DNA of 64,000 nucleotides from Streptomyces blattellae (GCF_009709555.1 NZ_WJBG01000197.1:1-64000); one strand, 5' to 3'. Numbered from the stretch's first letter, positions 43,667 to 53,643 are shown. Notes: generated by a model not told the origin, from the letters alone. A program made the numbers and translations.

Positions 43667-46600
43667 TCAGCCCGTGAACCGGTACGTCGCCGCCGCCTGC
43701 TCATACAGCCGCGTCACCTCGTCCCGCTCGGCCTCCGGGCCGCGCAGTTGCAGCACGTGGTAGCGCCCGTCGATCAGGATCGCGAGGTTGCGCACGAACA
43801 GCTCGCGGTCGTCGGCGTCGGTCCAGGTGAACTGCCCCTCGGCCATGGTCTGCTGGCCCACCTGAATCGTCTTCAGGCCGGTGGAGGTGGCCCAGCTGGA
43901 GTCGCGATACGGCTGCAGCTCGGGCTCGTCCTCCCGCTGATACACCATCGGATCGCTGCCGTACTCGTCCGCGGTGTCCCGTCCCGGTACGACGATGAGC
44001 TCGAAGTCGCCCTGCGAGTAGACGACCTGCCCGCGCCCGTTCTTCCCGGTCCGGTCCCAGCCGTTGGCGACGGCGACGGCGAAGCCCTCCTGGTCCGCGC
44101 GCAGCGCGAAGCCGTCGGGGAGATCGGGCGCCGTGGTCTGCGTCTCGTCGGAACCCGCCGACTCCGAGGTGCCGTCCGTGCCCGGCGAGGTCTGGTCGGG
44201 CCGCGGCTCACTGCTGGCCTCGGGCGACTGTGCGGGTTCCGGGCTCACCTCACCGGCGGCCCCGGTCCGGTCGGTGTCCTCGGCGCCGGTGCTGTCGGAC
44301 CTGGGCAGGAACAGCACGGCGTACGCGATCCCCGCGGCCATGACCAGCAACACCAGCAGCAATAACGTACGGCCCAGGCTTCGCGGCGAACTGCCCTCCT
44401 GCCGCGCCCGCTTGTGCCGTCCGTGCGCACTCGTCGCGGGCAGCCCGGCACGCCGCCTGCGCACCAGCTCGCCCCTGCGCCGTACGATCGGCAGCCGGCT
44501 CGCGTCGACGGGCGGCGCGGCGACGACATGCGCCCCGGCTTCCGGCTCGGGCGCCGACCGCACCAGCGAACGCAGCCAGCCCCGCAACTCCTCGAACTCA
44601 AGCCGCTCGGTGGGGTCCTGACGCAGCAACGACTCGACGACCGGCCGCAGTGGACCGCACTCCTCCGCGAAGGCGGGCGGCTCGGCGCACACCATCTGCA
44701 CCAGATCGGCCGTCGACTCCTCCGGATACGGCGCATGCCCCTGCACGGACCGGAACAGCAACGCTCCCAGCGCCCACAGATCGGTGGCCGGCCCGATCGG
44801 CGCCGCCAACTGCCAGTTCTCGTGCACCGGCCCCGCCTGCTCCGGCGCCCAGCGCTCGGTCACCGGGCCCACCACAGCCATCCGCGCCTGCCGCGCCCGC
44901 TCGGCGGCCAGCGCGGTGGTCGGCCCCCGCCGCGCCGGCGCCCCGGCGACGAGGTCGTCCCAGCGACTGGGGGGCGGGGTCGGAGAGGCGTCGGGACGGA
45001 GGTCGGCGCCCGGGACGGGGGCAGCGGCACCAGCCATGGGGACGGGGGCGTTCCCTCCGGGAGGAAGCGCCGTACGGTCCCCTTGATCACTGCCGCCTTG
45101 CCCAGTGCCCCCCGTCCGCGTACCACGAGGCACCGCGCCGTGCCAGGAGCCTCCGGCCACTCCGTACGGGTCGGCGATCTGCCCCGGCGCCCCGCCCCGA
45201 ACCGCCGGCGCGTCGCCGTTGCCAAGGGAACTCGGGGAGTTTCCGACGCCGCGGCCGGAGGGGTACGACGACGGGTCGGTACCGGTTTCGGAGGGGGACG
45301 GGGGCCGGGGCGCGTCGCCTTCGAGGGCGTACGGCTGCTGATGGGCGCCGATTCCGTCGGCGTACGGCGGGCGATGAGCGCCGCCTTCGGCATACGGCGG
45401 CCGAGGGGCCCCGCTCTCCGAGGCGTACGGTCGCTGTGCCGAACCCTCGGCCGGTTCGTGCGGGGTGCCCTCGGGGGAGGGGCGTGCCCCGGGGAGCGCG
45501 GCCCGGCTGCTCTGCTGCGCTTCCTGGACGCGGGCCGCGGCCCGGGCGCCCGCTCGATACGCGGCGATCGCCCCGGCGCGCGCGGCCCGGACGTCACCGC
45601 CGGCCTCGGGGGCCCTGCGGGCAAGGGCGCTCGACGGGCCCGTCTTGTTCGCCGCTTCCGCCCCGACGGCCGGCAGTCCCCCGGCCGCCCGAGCCTCGAT
45701 CGCGGCCCTCCGCGCAGCCTCGGGATCGACTTCGACGGGCGCGGATCCACCACCGCTGCCGCCGGGTCCGCCGAAGGCACCAGGGCTCAGTGGAGCGCCG
45801 ACGCCCCCGAACCCACCGGAAGCACCAGGTCCACCGGCACCACAGAAGCCCGCGGAGCCATCCGCACCGCCAGAGCCCCCGGCACCATGCGCACCACCAC
45901 CACCATGGGCACCACCAGCACCACCACCTGCACCACCACCTGCACCACCTGCACCACCTGCACCACCTGCACCACCTGCACCACCTGCACCACCGAAGCC
46001 CACAGACCCACCGGACCCGCCACCCCCGCGCCCGTCACCGAACCCCGGAGCGCCGCTCTCCCCCGCGCCTGCGCCCGGACCGCCACCCGTGTCGCCGTCC
46101 TCCGCCGGCACCGGGTCGTAGCCGCACAGGGCCTCCTCCGCCGCCCCGACCGCGAGGCCGGTCAGCATGACGCGACCGTCATCGCAGACGAGGACCGTGC
46201 GGGCGGTGATGTTGCGGTGGACCCAGCCGTGGGCATGCAGGACGCGCAGGGCCATCAGGACGTCGGAGGCGACCTCGGCCGCCCGGTACGGCGTCAGCGG
46301 CTTCTCGGCGAGGAGGGCCGCCAGCGGCCGTGCGGCCACCAGTTCGCTGACGATCCACAGCGAACCGCCCTCCGCGAACACGTCGAAGACCTGGTCGAGC
46401 CGGGGGTGATCGGGAATTCGGGCGGCGGCCTGTGCGGCCTCCACCGCACGCCGCACCGCCGGATCGGTGGGCCGCCGCGTGGCCGCACGCGCCGGGGGCC
46501 GCCGCGCACCGCGCTCCCTCGCCCCACGGTCCCGGGCTGTGAACCCGTCCGGCAGCCCTTCCGCGTCGAGCACCTCCGCCTCGACGATCTCCGGCAACGG

Positions 46601-46732
46601 CACCTGCCTGACCAGGACTTCCTGCCCGCTGTAGGTGTCAAAGGCCCGGGTCTCGGTGAGTTCGTACTCGTCGGACGGCGGCAGCGGCAGGCGGTAGCGG
46701 TCGGCGAGTACCCGACCCGCATAGTCGTCCAC
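43667..46732 (-). CDS. Receptor-like pseudokinase with a long Gly-rich insert (third of four)
   Basis: 1021 aa from GTG 46732 with GGGGGAGG upstream. The kinase fold is recognisable but catalytic residues are gone: VAVK becomes LVRQ (R42), HRD becomes HRN (172-174) and DFG becomes TGL (191-193); no glycine-rich loop is seen. A Gly/Ala/Ser/Pro-rich insert of about 430 residues then splits the domain, partly coded by CACCACCTG 9-bp repeats (45880-46000). The fold resumes with VHENWQLAAPIGPATDLWALGALLF. One membrane helix and an ectodomain (DQEGFAVAVANGWDR..) follow. It probably acts as an allosteric partner of the neighbouring kinases. Confidence 0.85.
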   Translation of the reverse strand: MDDYAGRVLADRYRLPLPPSDEYELTETRAFDTYSGQEVLVRQVPLPEIVEAEVLDAEGLPDGFTARDRGARERGARRPPARAATRRPTDPAVRRAVEAAQAAARIPDHPRLDQVFDVFAEGGSLWIVSELVAARPLAALLAEKPLTPYRAAEVASDVLMALRVLHAHGWVHRNITARTVLVCDDGRVMLTGLAVGAAEEALCGYDPVPAEDGDTGGGPGAGAGESGAPGFGDGRGGGGSGGSVGFGGAGGAGGAGGAGGAGGAGGGAGGGAGGAHGGGGAHGAGGSGGADGSAGFCGAGGPGASGGFGGVGAPLSPGAFGGPGGSGGGSAPVEVDPEAARRAAIEARAAGGLPAVGAEAANKTGPSSALARRAPEAGGDVRAARAGAIAAYRAGARAAARVQEAQQSSRAALPGARPSPEGTPHEPAEGSAQRPYASESGAPRPPYAEGGAHRPPYADGIGAHQQPYALEGDAPRPPSPSETGTDPSSYPSGRGVGNSPSSLGNGDAPAVRGGAPGQIADPYGVAGGSWHGAVPRGTRTGGTGQGGSDQGDRTALPPGGNAPVPMAGAAAPVPGADLRPDASPTPPPSRWDDLVAGAPARRGPTTALAAERARQARMAVVGPVTERWAPEQAGPVHENWQLAAPIGPATDLWALGALLFRSVQGHAPYPEESTADLVQMVCAEPPAFAEECGPLRPVVESLLRQDPTERLEFEELRGWLRSLVRSAPEPEAGAHVVAAPPVDASRLPIVRRRGELVRRRRAGLPATSAHGRHKRARQEGSSPRSLGRTLLLLVLLVMAAGIAYAVLFLPRSDSTGAEDTDRTGAAGEVSPEPAQSPEASSEPRPDQTSPGTDGTSESAGSDETQTTAPDLPDGFALRADQEGFAVAVANGWDRTGKNGRGQVVYSQGDFELIVVPGRDTADEYGSDPMVYQREDEPELQPYRDSSWATSTGLKTIQVGQQTMAEGQFTWTDADDRELFVRNLAILIDGRYHVLQLRGPEAERDEVTRLYEQAAATYRFTG

Positions 46733-46885
46733 GTTGCCTCCCCCGGCCGCCCGGTTGGTCAAATCCGTTCGCCTTGCGGCTCGTTCTGGATGCGTACGGT
46801 TCGCAACCACTCACGATACGTGCCGGAGGCAACCCGCAATGAGGTGATGCCCAGATCTCATGCCCTGTTACTCCGGCCAGTCACC

Positions 46886-49036
46886 TCACGACTTGGGTTC
46901 GAAACTCTTCGCCAGCGTCTGCCAGGTGTCCTTACGCAGCTCACTGTCCCAGTTCGCGGCTTTCGCGGTGTACATCAGCGCGTACCCCTGGTCATCGTCG
47001 ACGACGAACCCCCGGTCGACGGTCCGGTACTTTATCCCGCTCTCCACATAGGTGAACTCCCAGTCGGCCGTATTCCAGCCCCGGTAGTCCACCGCCTCTA
47101 TGCGGATCCTCTGGTACTGGGCACGCGACATGCTCTGCTCCTGGTTCTTCCAGTCCGCCACCGGGTCGTCCTTGGGCGTGGACGTCCAGGCGACCAGCAG
47201 CTTTTGCCCGTCGGGCCCGGTGAACCGGTCGCCCGAAGCCCCCGTGCCCTGGAACGTCCACCCCGTGGGCAGCCCGATCGCATACGTGCCGCCCTGGTGC
47301 GTCGACGCCACTCCGGCCACACCGCCGGCCCCGGCGCCACTGCCACCGGACGCACTCGCACTGGCACTCGGCGTACTTCCGGACCCCGAACCGGACCCCG
47401 AACCCGCCGTCGACCCCGCCCCCGCGGACTCCGTCGCCGCGGACTCCGTCGCCGCTTCGTCCGTACGCGTGCCCCCGCCCACGTCTTCCTTGGTCGAGAC
47501 GCTCGCGCTCGCCGAAGGCGAGACCGAGGCCTTGCCGTCGCCACTCGCCGAGCCCTCCGAACCGTCTCCCTCCCCGCCGAGCGTGAACGTCAGCACCGCG
47601 CCGAGCACCGCGAGCACCACGACCACCGCGATGATCACCAGCGTCCGCTTCGGTACCACATCGGTGAGCGGCGCCCGAGGCGCAGGCCGCGGCGGCAGGT
47701 CCGGCGGCGGCATTACGGGCCACCCCGAACTCCGCCCGCCCGAAGCCGCGTTCGCCCCCTTCGAGCCACGATCCCCGGACGAGGAACCGGACGAGGAACC
47801 GGACGAGGATCCGGACGTCCCTGACACCCCGGACGACCCGCCCGAGGCCGACGCCGTACCCGACTGCGCTGACGATGTCCCAGGCACACCCTCGGATTCC
47901 GAACCGGATTCAGAAACCGCCGTACCACTGCCGGACTTGGGACGAGCGGTGGCCGCGGCCGCCGCCGACGCCGGCCCGGCCGATCCGGCGGCCTTCCGCC
48001 CGGAGCCCAGGGTCCCGCGCAGCCGCCCACCCTCCTCCGCATCCGCGTTCGCCGAACCCGCCTTGGCTGCCTTGCCCTTCGGCTTGTCCTTCGCCTTGCC
48101 CTTCGGCTCGTCCGGCTGTGCCGGCAGCGGCACGACCTTCGTCGCGTCCGCCGGCGGCTCCGGCTCGGCCACCTTCGGCTCGGGCGCGTGGATCACCGCG
48201 TTGAGCATGACGCGCGCGCCGGCGTCGTCCAGTCGCTGGGCCGGATCCTTGGTGAGCAGGCCGTAGATGACGTCCTTGAGCGGTCCCGCGTTCTTCGGCT
48301 CCTCCAGCGGCTCGGTCATCACCGCGGTGAGGGTCGCGATCGCGGACCCCTTGTCATACGGCGGGGTGCCCTCGACCGACGCGTACAGCAACCCGCCGAG
48401 CGACCACAGGTCGGCCGCCGGTCCCGGCTTGTGCCCGCGGGCCCGCTCCGGGGAGATGTAGGAGGGCGCACCGACAAGCATGCCGGTCGACGTGATGGAC
48501 GGATCGCCCTCGACCTGCGCGATACCGAAGTCGGTGAGCACGACCCGGTCGCTGTCGGACTCCAGCAGGACGTTCGACGGCTTCACGTCGCGGTGCAGGA
48601 TGCCCTCGCGGTGAGCCGACCGCAGCACATCGAGGACCGCGAGACCCACCTCGGCCGCGCGCCGTGGCTCCAGCAGGCCGTCCTCCCGGATGACCTCGGC
48701 GAGCGACTTGCCCTCGACCAGCTCCATCACGATCCACGGCCGGTCGTCCTCGTCGACCACGTCGAAGACCGTCACCGCGCTGTTGTTGCGGATCCGCGCG
48801 ATCGCCTTGGCCTCACGCAATGTGCGCGTGATCAGCCGCCGTTTCTCGTCCTCGTCGATGTCGGACGGAAACCTGAGCTCCTTGACGGCGACCGTCCGGC
48901 CCAGGGTTTCGTCCTCGGCACGCCACACCGTGCCCATGCCGCCGCGGCCGAGCACATCTCCCAGCCGGTACCGCCCGGCGAGGAGACGTGCGCTCTTGTC
49001 CTGACGGGATGTCCCCGCCCGCTCCGCCTCCGACAT
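46886..49036 (-). CDS. Receptor-like Ser/Thr protein kinase (fourth of four)
   Basis: 716 aa from ATG 49036 (MSEAERAG..), preceded by GAGGGG. Complete catalytic set: GRGGMG, VAVKEL, HRDVKPSNV, DFGIAQV and SPERA. A charged Lys/Pro/Ser linker of about 220 residues leads to one membrane helix (TLVIIAVVVVLAVLGAVLTFTLGG). A Ser/Gly spacer and an ectodomain (GGTYAIGLPTGWTFQGTG...WNTADWEFTY) follow. It is the first of the four in transcription order, with 154 bp before the pseudokinase. Likely an envelope sensor acting on wall synthesis or cell division proteins, by analogy with the S. coelicolor cluster. Confidence 0.95.
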   Translation of the reverse strand: MSEAERAGTSRQDKSARLLAGRYRLGDVLGRGGMGTVWRAEDETLGRTVAVKELRFPSDIDEDEKRRLITRTLREAKAIARIRNNSAVTVFDVVDEDDRPWIVMELVEGKSLAEVIREDGLLEPRRAAEVGLAVLDVLRSAHREGILHRDVKPSNVLLESDSDRVVLTDFGIAQVEGDPSITSTGMLVGAPSYISPERARGHKPGPAADLWSLGGLLYASVEGTPPYDKGSAIATLTAVMTEPLEEPKNAGPLKDVIYGLLTKDPAQRLDDAGARVMLNAVIHAPEPKVAEPEPPADATKVVPLPAQPDEPKGKAKDKPKGKAAKAGSANADAEEGGRLRGTLGSGRKAAGSAGPASAAAAATARPKSGSGTAVSESGSESEGVPGTSSAQSGTASASGGSSGVSGTSGSSSGSSSGSSSGDRGSKGANAASGGRSSGWPVMPPPDLPPRPAPRAPLTDVVPKRTLVIIAVVVVLAVLGAVLTFTLGGEGDGSEGSASGDGKASVSPSASASVSTKEDVGGGTRTDEAATESAATESAGAGSTAGSGSGSGSGSTPSASASASGGSGAGAGGVAGVASTHQGGTYAIGLPTGWTFQGTGASGDRFTGPDGQKLLVAWTSTPKDDPVADWKNQEQSMSRAQYQRIRIEAVDYRGWNTADWEFTYVESGIKYRTVDRGFVVDDDQGYALMYTAKAANWDSELRKDTWQTLAKSFEPKS

Positions 49037-49206
49037 GCGTCCCCTCAAGCAACCCGCCCTGACAGAGCCTCCATTGTCTCTCACCCGGCAAGTGCCCGAC
49101 GCCCAGGGTGCCCCTGGCCCCGCCACGGGCTTCCCGCACCCGGAACCTCCGTGACCCACGTGTTCCAAGGGGCTGGATGATGGGCCACGACAAGGGAGGA
49201 CCCACG

Positions 49207-50250
49207 ATGCCACCGCTACGGACACTACTGGCCGTTCCTGTGTCCCTGGCTCTCCTCGCCCTTGCCTCGACCGGCTCCCAGGCATACCCCGAACCGCTCA
49301 CGGATGTGATCCTTCCGCTGCTGGTCACCCGGGGTGAGGCACCCGCCGCGGCCCTGCTCGCCCGTGAGGAGACCGGCACCCGCTACGCCCACGCCGGCCA
49401 GGGAATCGCCCGCGCCGACCGCTTCCGGGCCGGCAGCATCACCAAGACCTTCATCGCCACGGTGGTGCTGCAACTGGCGGCCGAACACCGGCTCTCCCTG
49501 TCCGACACGGTGGCCGAGCACCTGCCGGGTCTGGTCCATGGAGCGGGAAACGACGGCCGCACGCTGACCCTTCGTTCCCTGCTCACCCACACCAGCGGCC
49601 TGTACGACTTCACCGCGGACACCGGCGGTACCGTCCCCCTGACCTCGCTTCAGGCCGTACGCATCGCACTCACCCACCCTCCGGCCGACCCCGGCCGCTT
49701 CTCCTACTCCAACACCAACTACGTCCTGCTCGGCCTGGTCATCGAGCAGGTCACCGGCGACTCCTACGCCACCGAGGCCGAACGCCGCATCATCGCTCCG
49801 CTGGGTCTGACCGGAACCTCCTTTCCCGGGTCCACCGCATCGCTGCCCGCACCGCACGGGCGTGCCTACGCGGCCGACGGCTCCGACGTCACCGAACTCG
49901 ACCCGCGGGTGGCCGGGGCCGCGGGCGAGCTGGTGACGACACTCGCCGATCTGGACCGCTTCTACTCCGCCCTGCTCGGCGGCGAGTTGCTCCCCTCACG
50001 CTGGCTGCGCGAGATGCTCGACACCCGTACCGCACATGGCTCGTACGGCATGGGGCTGTTTCCGGTGAAGCTGCCGTGCGGAACCACGGTGTGGGGGCAC
50101 AACGGGCGGATCTCCGGCAGCTACGTGCGCAGCGCAGCGACCGTCGACGGCCGCCGTGTCCTCACCTTCCGGGTCAACACGGACGCGGTGGCCGATCCCG
50201 ACATCGAACCGGCCCTGCTCGCCGCCGAGTTCTGCCCTCGCACTTCTTGA
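49207..50250 (+). CDS. Secreted serine hydrolase (beta-lactamase / D-Ala-D-Ala carboxypeptidase family)
   Basis: 347 aa from ATG 49207 with GGGAGGA upstream. Signal peptide (PLRTLLAVPVSLALLALASTGSQAYP). Class C beta-lactamase-like motifs: S77-x-x-K80 (GSITK), Y-x-N (YSNTNY) and H-x-G (GHNGRISG). It should cleave D-Ala-D-Ala peptides or related esters outside the cell. It is on the opposite strand to the kinases on its left, and its stop lies 67 bp from the convergent glpD. Confidence 0.9.
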   Translation: MPPLRTLLAVPVSLALLALASTGSQAYPEPLTDVILPLLVTRGEAPAAALLAREETGTRYAHAGQGIARADRFRAGSITKTFIATVVLQLAAEHRLSLSDTVAEHLPGLVHGAGNDGRTLTLRSLLTHTSGLYDFTADTGGTVPLTSLQAVRIALTHPPADPGRFSYSNTNYVLLGLVIEQVTGDSYATEAERRIIAPLGLTGTSFPGSTASLPAPHGRAYAADGSDVTELDPRVAGAAGELVTTLADLDRFYSALLGGELLPSRWLREMLDTRTAHGSYGMGLFPVKLPCGTTVWGHNGRISGSYVRSAATVDGRRVLTFRVNTDAVADPDIEPALLAAEFCPRTS

Positions 50251-50317
50251 AACGGCCGGGATCCGAGCAAAGATCCCGAAGCGCCTCACCCATTCGGGTG
50301 ATATGAGACGAGAAGGC

Positions 50318-52021
50318 CTACAGCGGCACGATGTCCGGCGCCCCCAGCCGCGCCGCATCCGCCGTCAGGTCGTCCGGCTGGCGCTGCGACTCCCGCTCCG
50401 CCTGCACCCGCTTCTCGTAGTGCTCGATCTCGCGCTCGATATGGTCCTTGTCCCAGCCGAGAACGGGCGCCACCAGCTCGGCGGCCTCGCGGGCACTGCG
50501 CGTCCCCCGGTCGAAGGTCTCGATCGAGATGCGGGTCCGCCGGGTCAGCACGTCGTCCAGGTGCCGTGCACCCTCGTGCGAGGCGGCGTACACGACCTCG
50601 GCGCGCAGATAGTCGTCGGCGGCCTGCATGGGCTCGCCCAGCGACGGGTCGGCGGTGACGAGTTCGAGGACCTCCTCCGCCATCGAGCCGTACCGGTTCA
50701 ACAGGTGTTCCACGCGCACCACATGGAGCCCTGTGCGGGCGGCGATCCGCGCTCGCGCGTTCCACAGCGCCGGGTAGCCCTCGGCGCCGATCAGCGGGAC
50801 GTCCTCGGTGACGCACTCGGCGACCCGCATGTCGAGGCCGTGCACCGCCTCGTCCACCGCGTCCTTGGCCATCACGCGGTACGTGGTGTACTTGCCGCCC
50901 GCCACGACCACCAGCCCCGGCACCGGGTGCGCCACGGTGTGCTCGCGGGACAGCTTGCTCGTGGCGTCCGACTCGCCGGCCAGCAGCGGGCGCAGCCCCG
51001 CGTACACACCCTCGACGTCGTCGCGCGTGAGCGGCACCGCGAGCACGGAGTTCACACGCTCCAGCAGATAGTCGATGTCGGCGCTGGAGGCGGCCGGGTG
51101 GGCCTTGTCGAGGTCCCAGTCGGTGTCGGTCGTGCCGACGATCCAGTGCCGGCCCCAGGGGATCACGAACAGCACGGACTTCTCGGTGCGCAGGATCAGG
51201 CCGGTCGACGAGTGGATGCGGTCCTTGGGCACGACCAGGTGGATGCCTTTGGACGCACGGACGTGGAACTGCCCCCGCTCCCCCACCATCGCCTGCGTGT
51301 CGTCGGTCCACACGCCCGTGGCGTTGACGATCTGCTTGGCGCGGATCTCGTACTCCCCGCCCGCTTCCACGTCCTGCACGCGGGCCCCGACGACCCGTTC
51401 GCCCTCGCGCAGGAAGCCGGTCACGCGCGCGCGGTTGGCGGTCTTCGCCCCATACGCCGCAGCCGTGCGCACCAGGGTCGCCACGAAGCGGGCGTCGTCC
51501 ATCTGCGCGTCGTAGTACTGCAACGCGCCGACCAGCGCCTCCCGTTTCAGGGCGGGCGCGACGCGCAGGGCGTGACGGCGGCTCAGATGGCGGTGCATTG
51601 CCAGGCCCCGGCCGTGCCGGGCCATCGACATGGCGTCGTACAGCGCGACGCCCAAGCCTGCGTACAGGCGCTCCCAGCCCTGGTACCGCAGCGGGTACAG
51701 GAACGGCACCGGCTTCACGAGGTGCGGGGCCAGCCGCCCCAGCAGCAGCCCGCGCTCCTTCAGCGCCTCCCGGACGAGGGCGAAGTCGAGCATCTCCAGA
51801 TAGCGCAGGCCGCCATGGATCAGCTTGCTGGACCTGCTCGACGTGCCCGACGCCCAGTCACGCGCCTCGACGAGCCCCGTGGACAGGCCACGTGTCGCCG
51901 CGTCCAGGGCCGTGCCGGCGCCGACGACGCCGCCACCCACCACCAGCAGGTCCAGCTCGTGCTCGGCCATTGCTGCCAGGGACTCGGCGCGCTGCACCGG
52001 CCCCAGTGTCGCTGTCCTCAC
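50318..52021 (-). CDS. glpD: Glycerol-3-phosphate dehydrogenase (FAD, aerobic)
   Basis: 567 aa. It oxidises sn-glycerol 3-phosphate to dihydroxyacetone phosphate and passes electrons to the quinone pool at the membrane. FAD-binding ELDLLVVGGGVVGAGTALDA and RGLSTGLVEARDWASGTSSRSSKLIHGGLRYLE are the GlpD signatures. The C-terminal DUF/GlpD_C helical region (TADPSLGEPMQAADDYLRAEVVYAASHEGARHLDDVLTRRTRI) is complete. No glpF or glpK next to it. Full length for the family. Confidence 0.97.
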   Translation of the reverse strand: MRTATLGPVQRAESLAAMAEHELDLLVVGGGVVGAGTALDAATRGLSTGLVEARDWASGTSSRSSKLIHGGLRYLEMLDFALVREALKERGLLLGRLAPHLVKPVPFLYPLRYQGWERLYAGLGVALYDAMSMARHGRGLAMHRHLSRRHALRVAPALKREALVGALQYYDAQMDDARFVATLVRTAAAYGAKTANRARVTGFLREGERVVGARVQDVEAGGEYEIRAKQIVNATGVWTDDTQAMVGERGQFHVRASKGIHLVVPKDRIHSSTGLILRTEKSVLFVIPWGRHWIVGTTDTDWDLDKAHPAASSADIDYLLERVNSVLAVPLTRDDVEGVYAGLRPLLAGESDATSKLSREHTVAHPVPGLVVVAGGKYTTYRVMAKDAVDEAVHGLDMRVAECVTEDVPLIGAEGYPALWNARARIAARTGLHVVRVEHLLNRYGSMAEEVLELVTADPSLGEPMQAADDYLRAEVVYAASHEGARHLDDVLTRRTRISIETFDRGTRSAREAAELVAPVLGWDKDHIEREIEHYEKRVQAERESQRQPDDLTADAARLGAPDIVPL

Positions 52022-52302
52022 CGCTGCCTCCCGCTGTCGGTCGCGCCGGCCCCACTCGCCGGGTGAACCCCGTCCTCTCCCTCATGCCCAAATTCTGACC
52101 GTCTTGCCCGACTCCAGCCACCGCCCAGCCGCCGACCTGTGGACAACTTTCACCGACCCGCCAGAAGACACAAAACGACACAGGAAAATCAATGCCGTAT
52201 ATCGGTCATATTTACTCCTAGTCTCACATTGCGCTCGCTCACTCTGTCCACAGGGCTTGCGCACCTGTCCCGCTTCGGCTATTGGGAAGGACGGCCCACG
52301 CC

Positions 52303-53511
52303 ATGCCCGCAGATCTCGCCGTCATCGGTCTCGGCCCGTACGGCCTGCCCCTGGCCCAGGCCGCCGTCGCCGCCGGCGTCGCCACGATCGGGTACAAGAC
52401 AGGGCCCGAGCCCGGCTCCCTCAGCCCCGCCGAACTGCGCCGGATGCTCTCGGGGGGCTTCCGGCCGACCACCAACCCGGCAGAACTGGGACGGGTACGC
52501 ACCGCCGTCATCTGCGCCCCCACCCCACGGGGCGCGGACGGCGGGCTCGACCTCGGCCAGGTGGAGGCCGCCGCGCGCACTCTGGCCGAGCGGCTGCGCC
52601 CGCACACCACGGTGATCCTCGAATCCCCCGTACACCCGGGCACCACCGAGGAATTCCTCCGCCCGCTCCTCGAAGAAGGCTCGGGCCTGCGCGCGGGCCG
52701 CGACTTCCACCTGGCCTACTCCCCCAGCCGCGTCGATCCCGGCAACCGGGACTTCACCCCGGCCAACACCCCCAAGGTGATCGGCGGACTCACCCCCGCC
52801 TGCACCGAGTCGGCCGCCGCCTTCTACGGCCGCCTCACCGACAAGGTGGTACGCGCGCGTGGACCCCGCGAAGCCGAGACCGTGCAGCTCCTGGAGACCA
52901 ACTTCCGCCACGTCAACATCGCCCTCGTCAACGAAATGGCCGTCCTCTGCCACGACTTGGGCGTCGACCTCTGGGACGTCATCCGCTGCGCGGAGACCAA
53001 GCCCTTCGGCTTCCAGACCTTCCGGCCCGGCCCCGGCGTCGGCGGCCACTCCGTCCCCCAGGACCTCACCGGCCGCGCGGGCCGCACCCTGCGCATGGTC
53101 GAACTCGCCCAGCAGGTCAACAACCAGATGCCCCGCTACGTCATCCAGCGCGCCGCCAAACTCCTCAACGAGCACGGCATGTCGGCCCGCGGCGCCCGCG
53201 TCCTCCTCCTCGGCGTCACCTACAAACCCGACCTCGCCGACCAGCAGTCCACCCCCGCCCAGGAGATCGCCATCCGCCTCATGGAACTCGGCGCCTCCAT
53301 CAGCTACCACGACCCGTACATCCCGTCCTGGAACGTCCTGGACCGTCCGGTCCCGCGCGCGGACTCCCTGTACGAGGCCGCCGCGGAGGCCGACTTGACG
53401 ATCTTGCTCCAGCAGCACCGGACGTATGACCTGCAAGGGCTGTCGGTGAAGGCGCAGCTGTTGCTGGATACGCGGGGGGCTACGCCTACGGGGGCCGCGC
53501 ATCGGTTGTGA
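52303..53511 (+). CDS. Nucleotide-sugar dehydrogenase-like protein with the catalytic cysteine replaced
   Basis: 402 aa from ATG 52303; GGAAGGA lies about 11 nt upstream, so leaderless translation is also possible. Rossmann start LAVIGLGPYGLPLAQAA, then APTPRGADGGLDL and the central VNIALVNEMAVLCHDLGVD, as in UDP-ManNAc/UDP-glucose dehydrogenases (WecC-like). The usual catalytic GGHC motif reads GGHS (Ser250), and the Lys before the LLEN-type motif is Gln (VQLLETN). C-terminal domain intact (LLLGVTYKPDLADQQSTPAQEI). It may be inactive for oxidation to the acid or have another role. Confidence 0.85.
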   Translation: MPADLAVIGLGPYGLPLAQAAVAAGVATIGYKTGPEPGSLSPAELRRMLSGGFRPTTNPAELGRVRTAVICAPTPRGADGGLDLGQVEAAARTLAERLRPHTTVILESPVHPGTTEEFLRPLLEEGSGLRAGRDFHLAYSPSRVDPGNRDFTPANTPKVIGGLTPACTESAAAFYGRLTDKVVRARGPREAETVQLLETNFRHVNIALVNEMAVLCHDLGVDLWDVIRCAETKPFGFQTFRPGPGVGGHSVPQDLTGRAGRTLRMVELAQQVNNQMPRYVIQRAAKLLNEHGMSARGARVLLLGVTYKPDLADQQSTPAQEIAIRLMELGASISYHDPYIPSWNVLDRPVPRADSLYEAAAEADLTILLQQHRTYDLQGLSVKAQLLLDTRGATPTGAAHRL

Positions 53512-53607
53512 CAGGGGGCGCGTGGGTGCGCAAGCTTCCAGGGCTGGTGGCGGGGGATGCTCGTCGCCGCTAGCCTACGGACGTAGTACCGCAAGATGCA
53601 CCATCTC

Positions 53608-53643
53608 CGGTACCGGACCCGCTCGACAGCGGGTCCGGTACCG
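53608..53643 (+). terminator. Terminator of the sugar-dehydrogenase gene
   Basis: A perfect 16-bp stem: CGGTACCGGACCCGCT (53608-53623), loop CGAC, AGCGGGTCCGGTACCG (53628-53643). Confidence 0.85.

Noticed and set aside
44414-47824. Very long plus-strand open frame (1136 codons)
   Set aside because: Antisense to the pseudokinase and fourth kinase; Thr/Arg/Pro-rich and repetitive because it reads the Gly-rich coding repeats in another frame.
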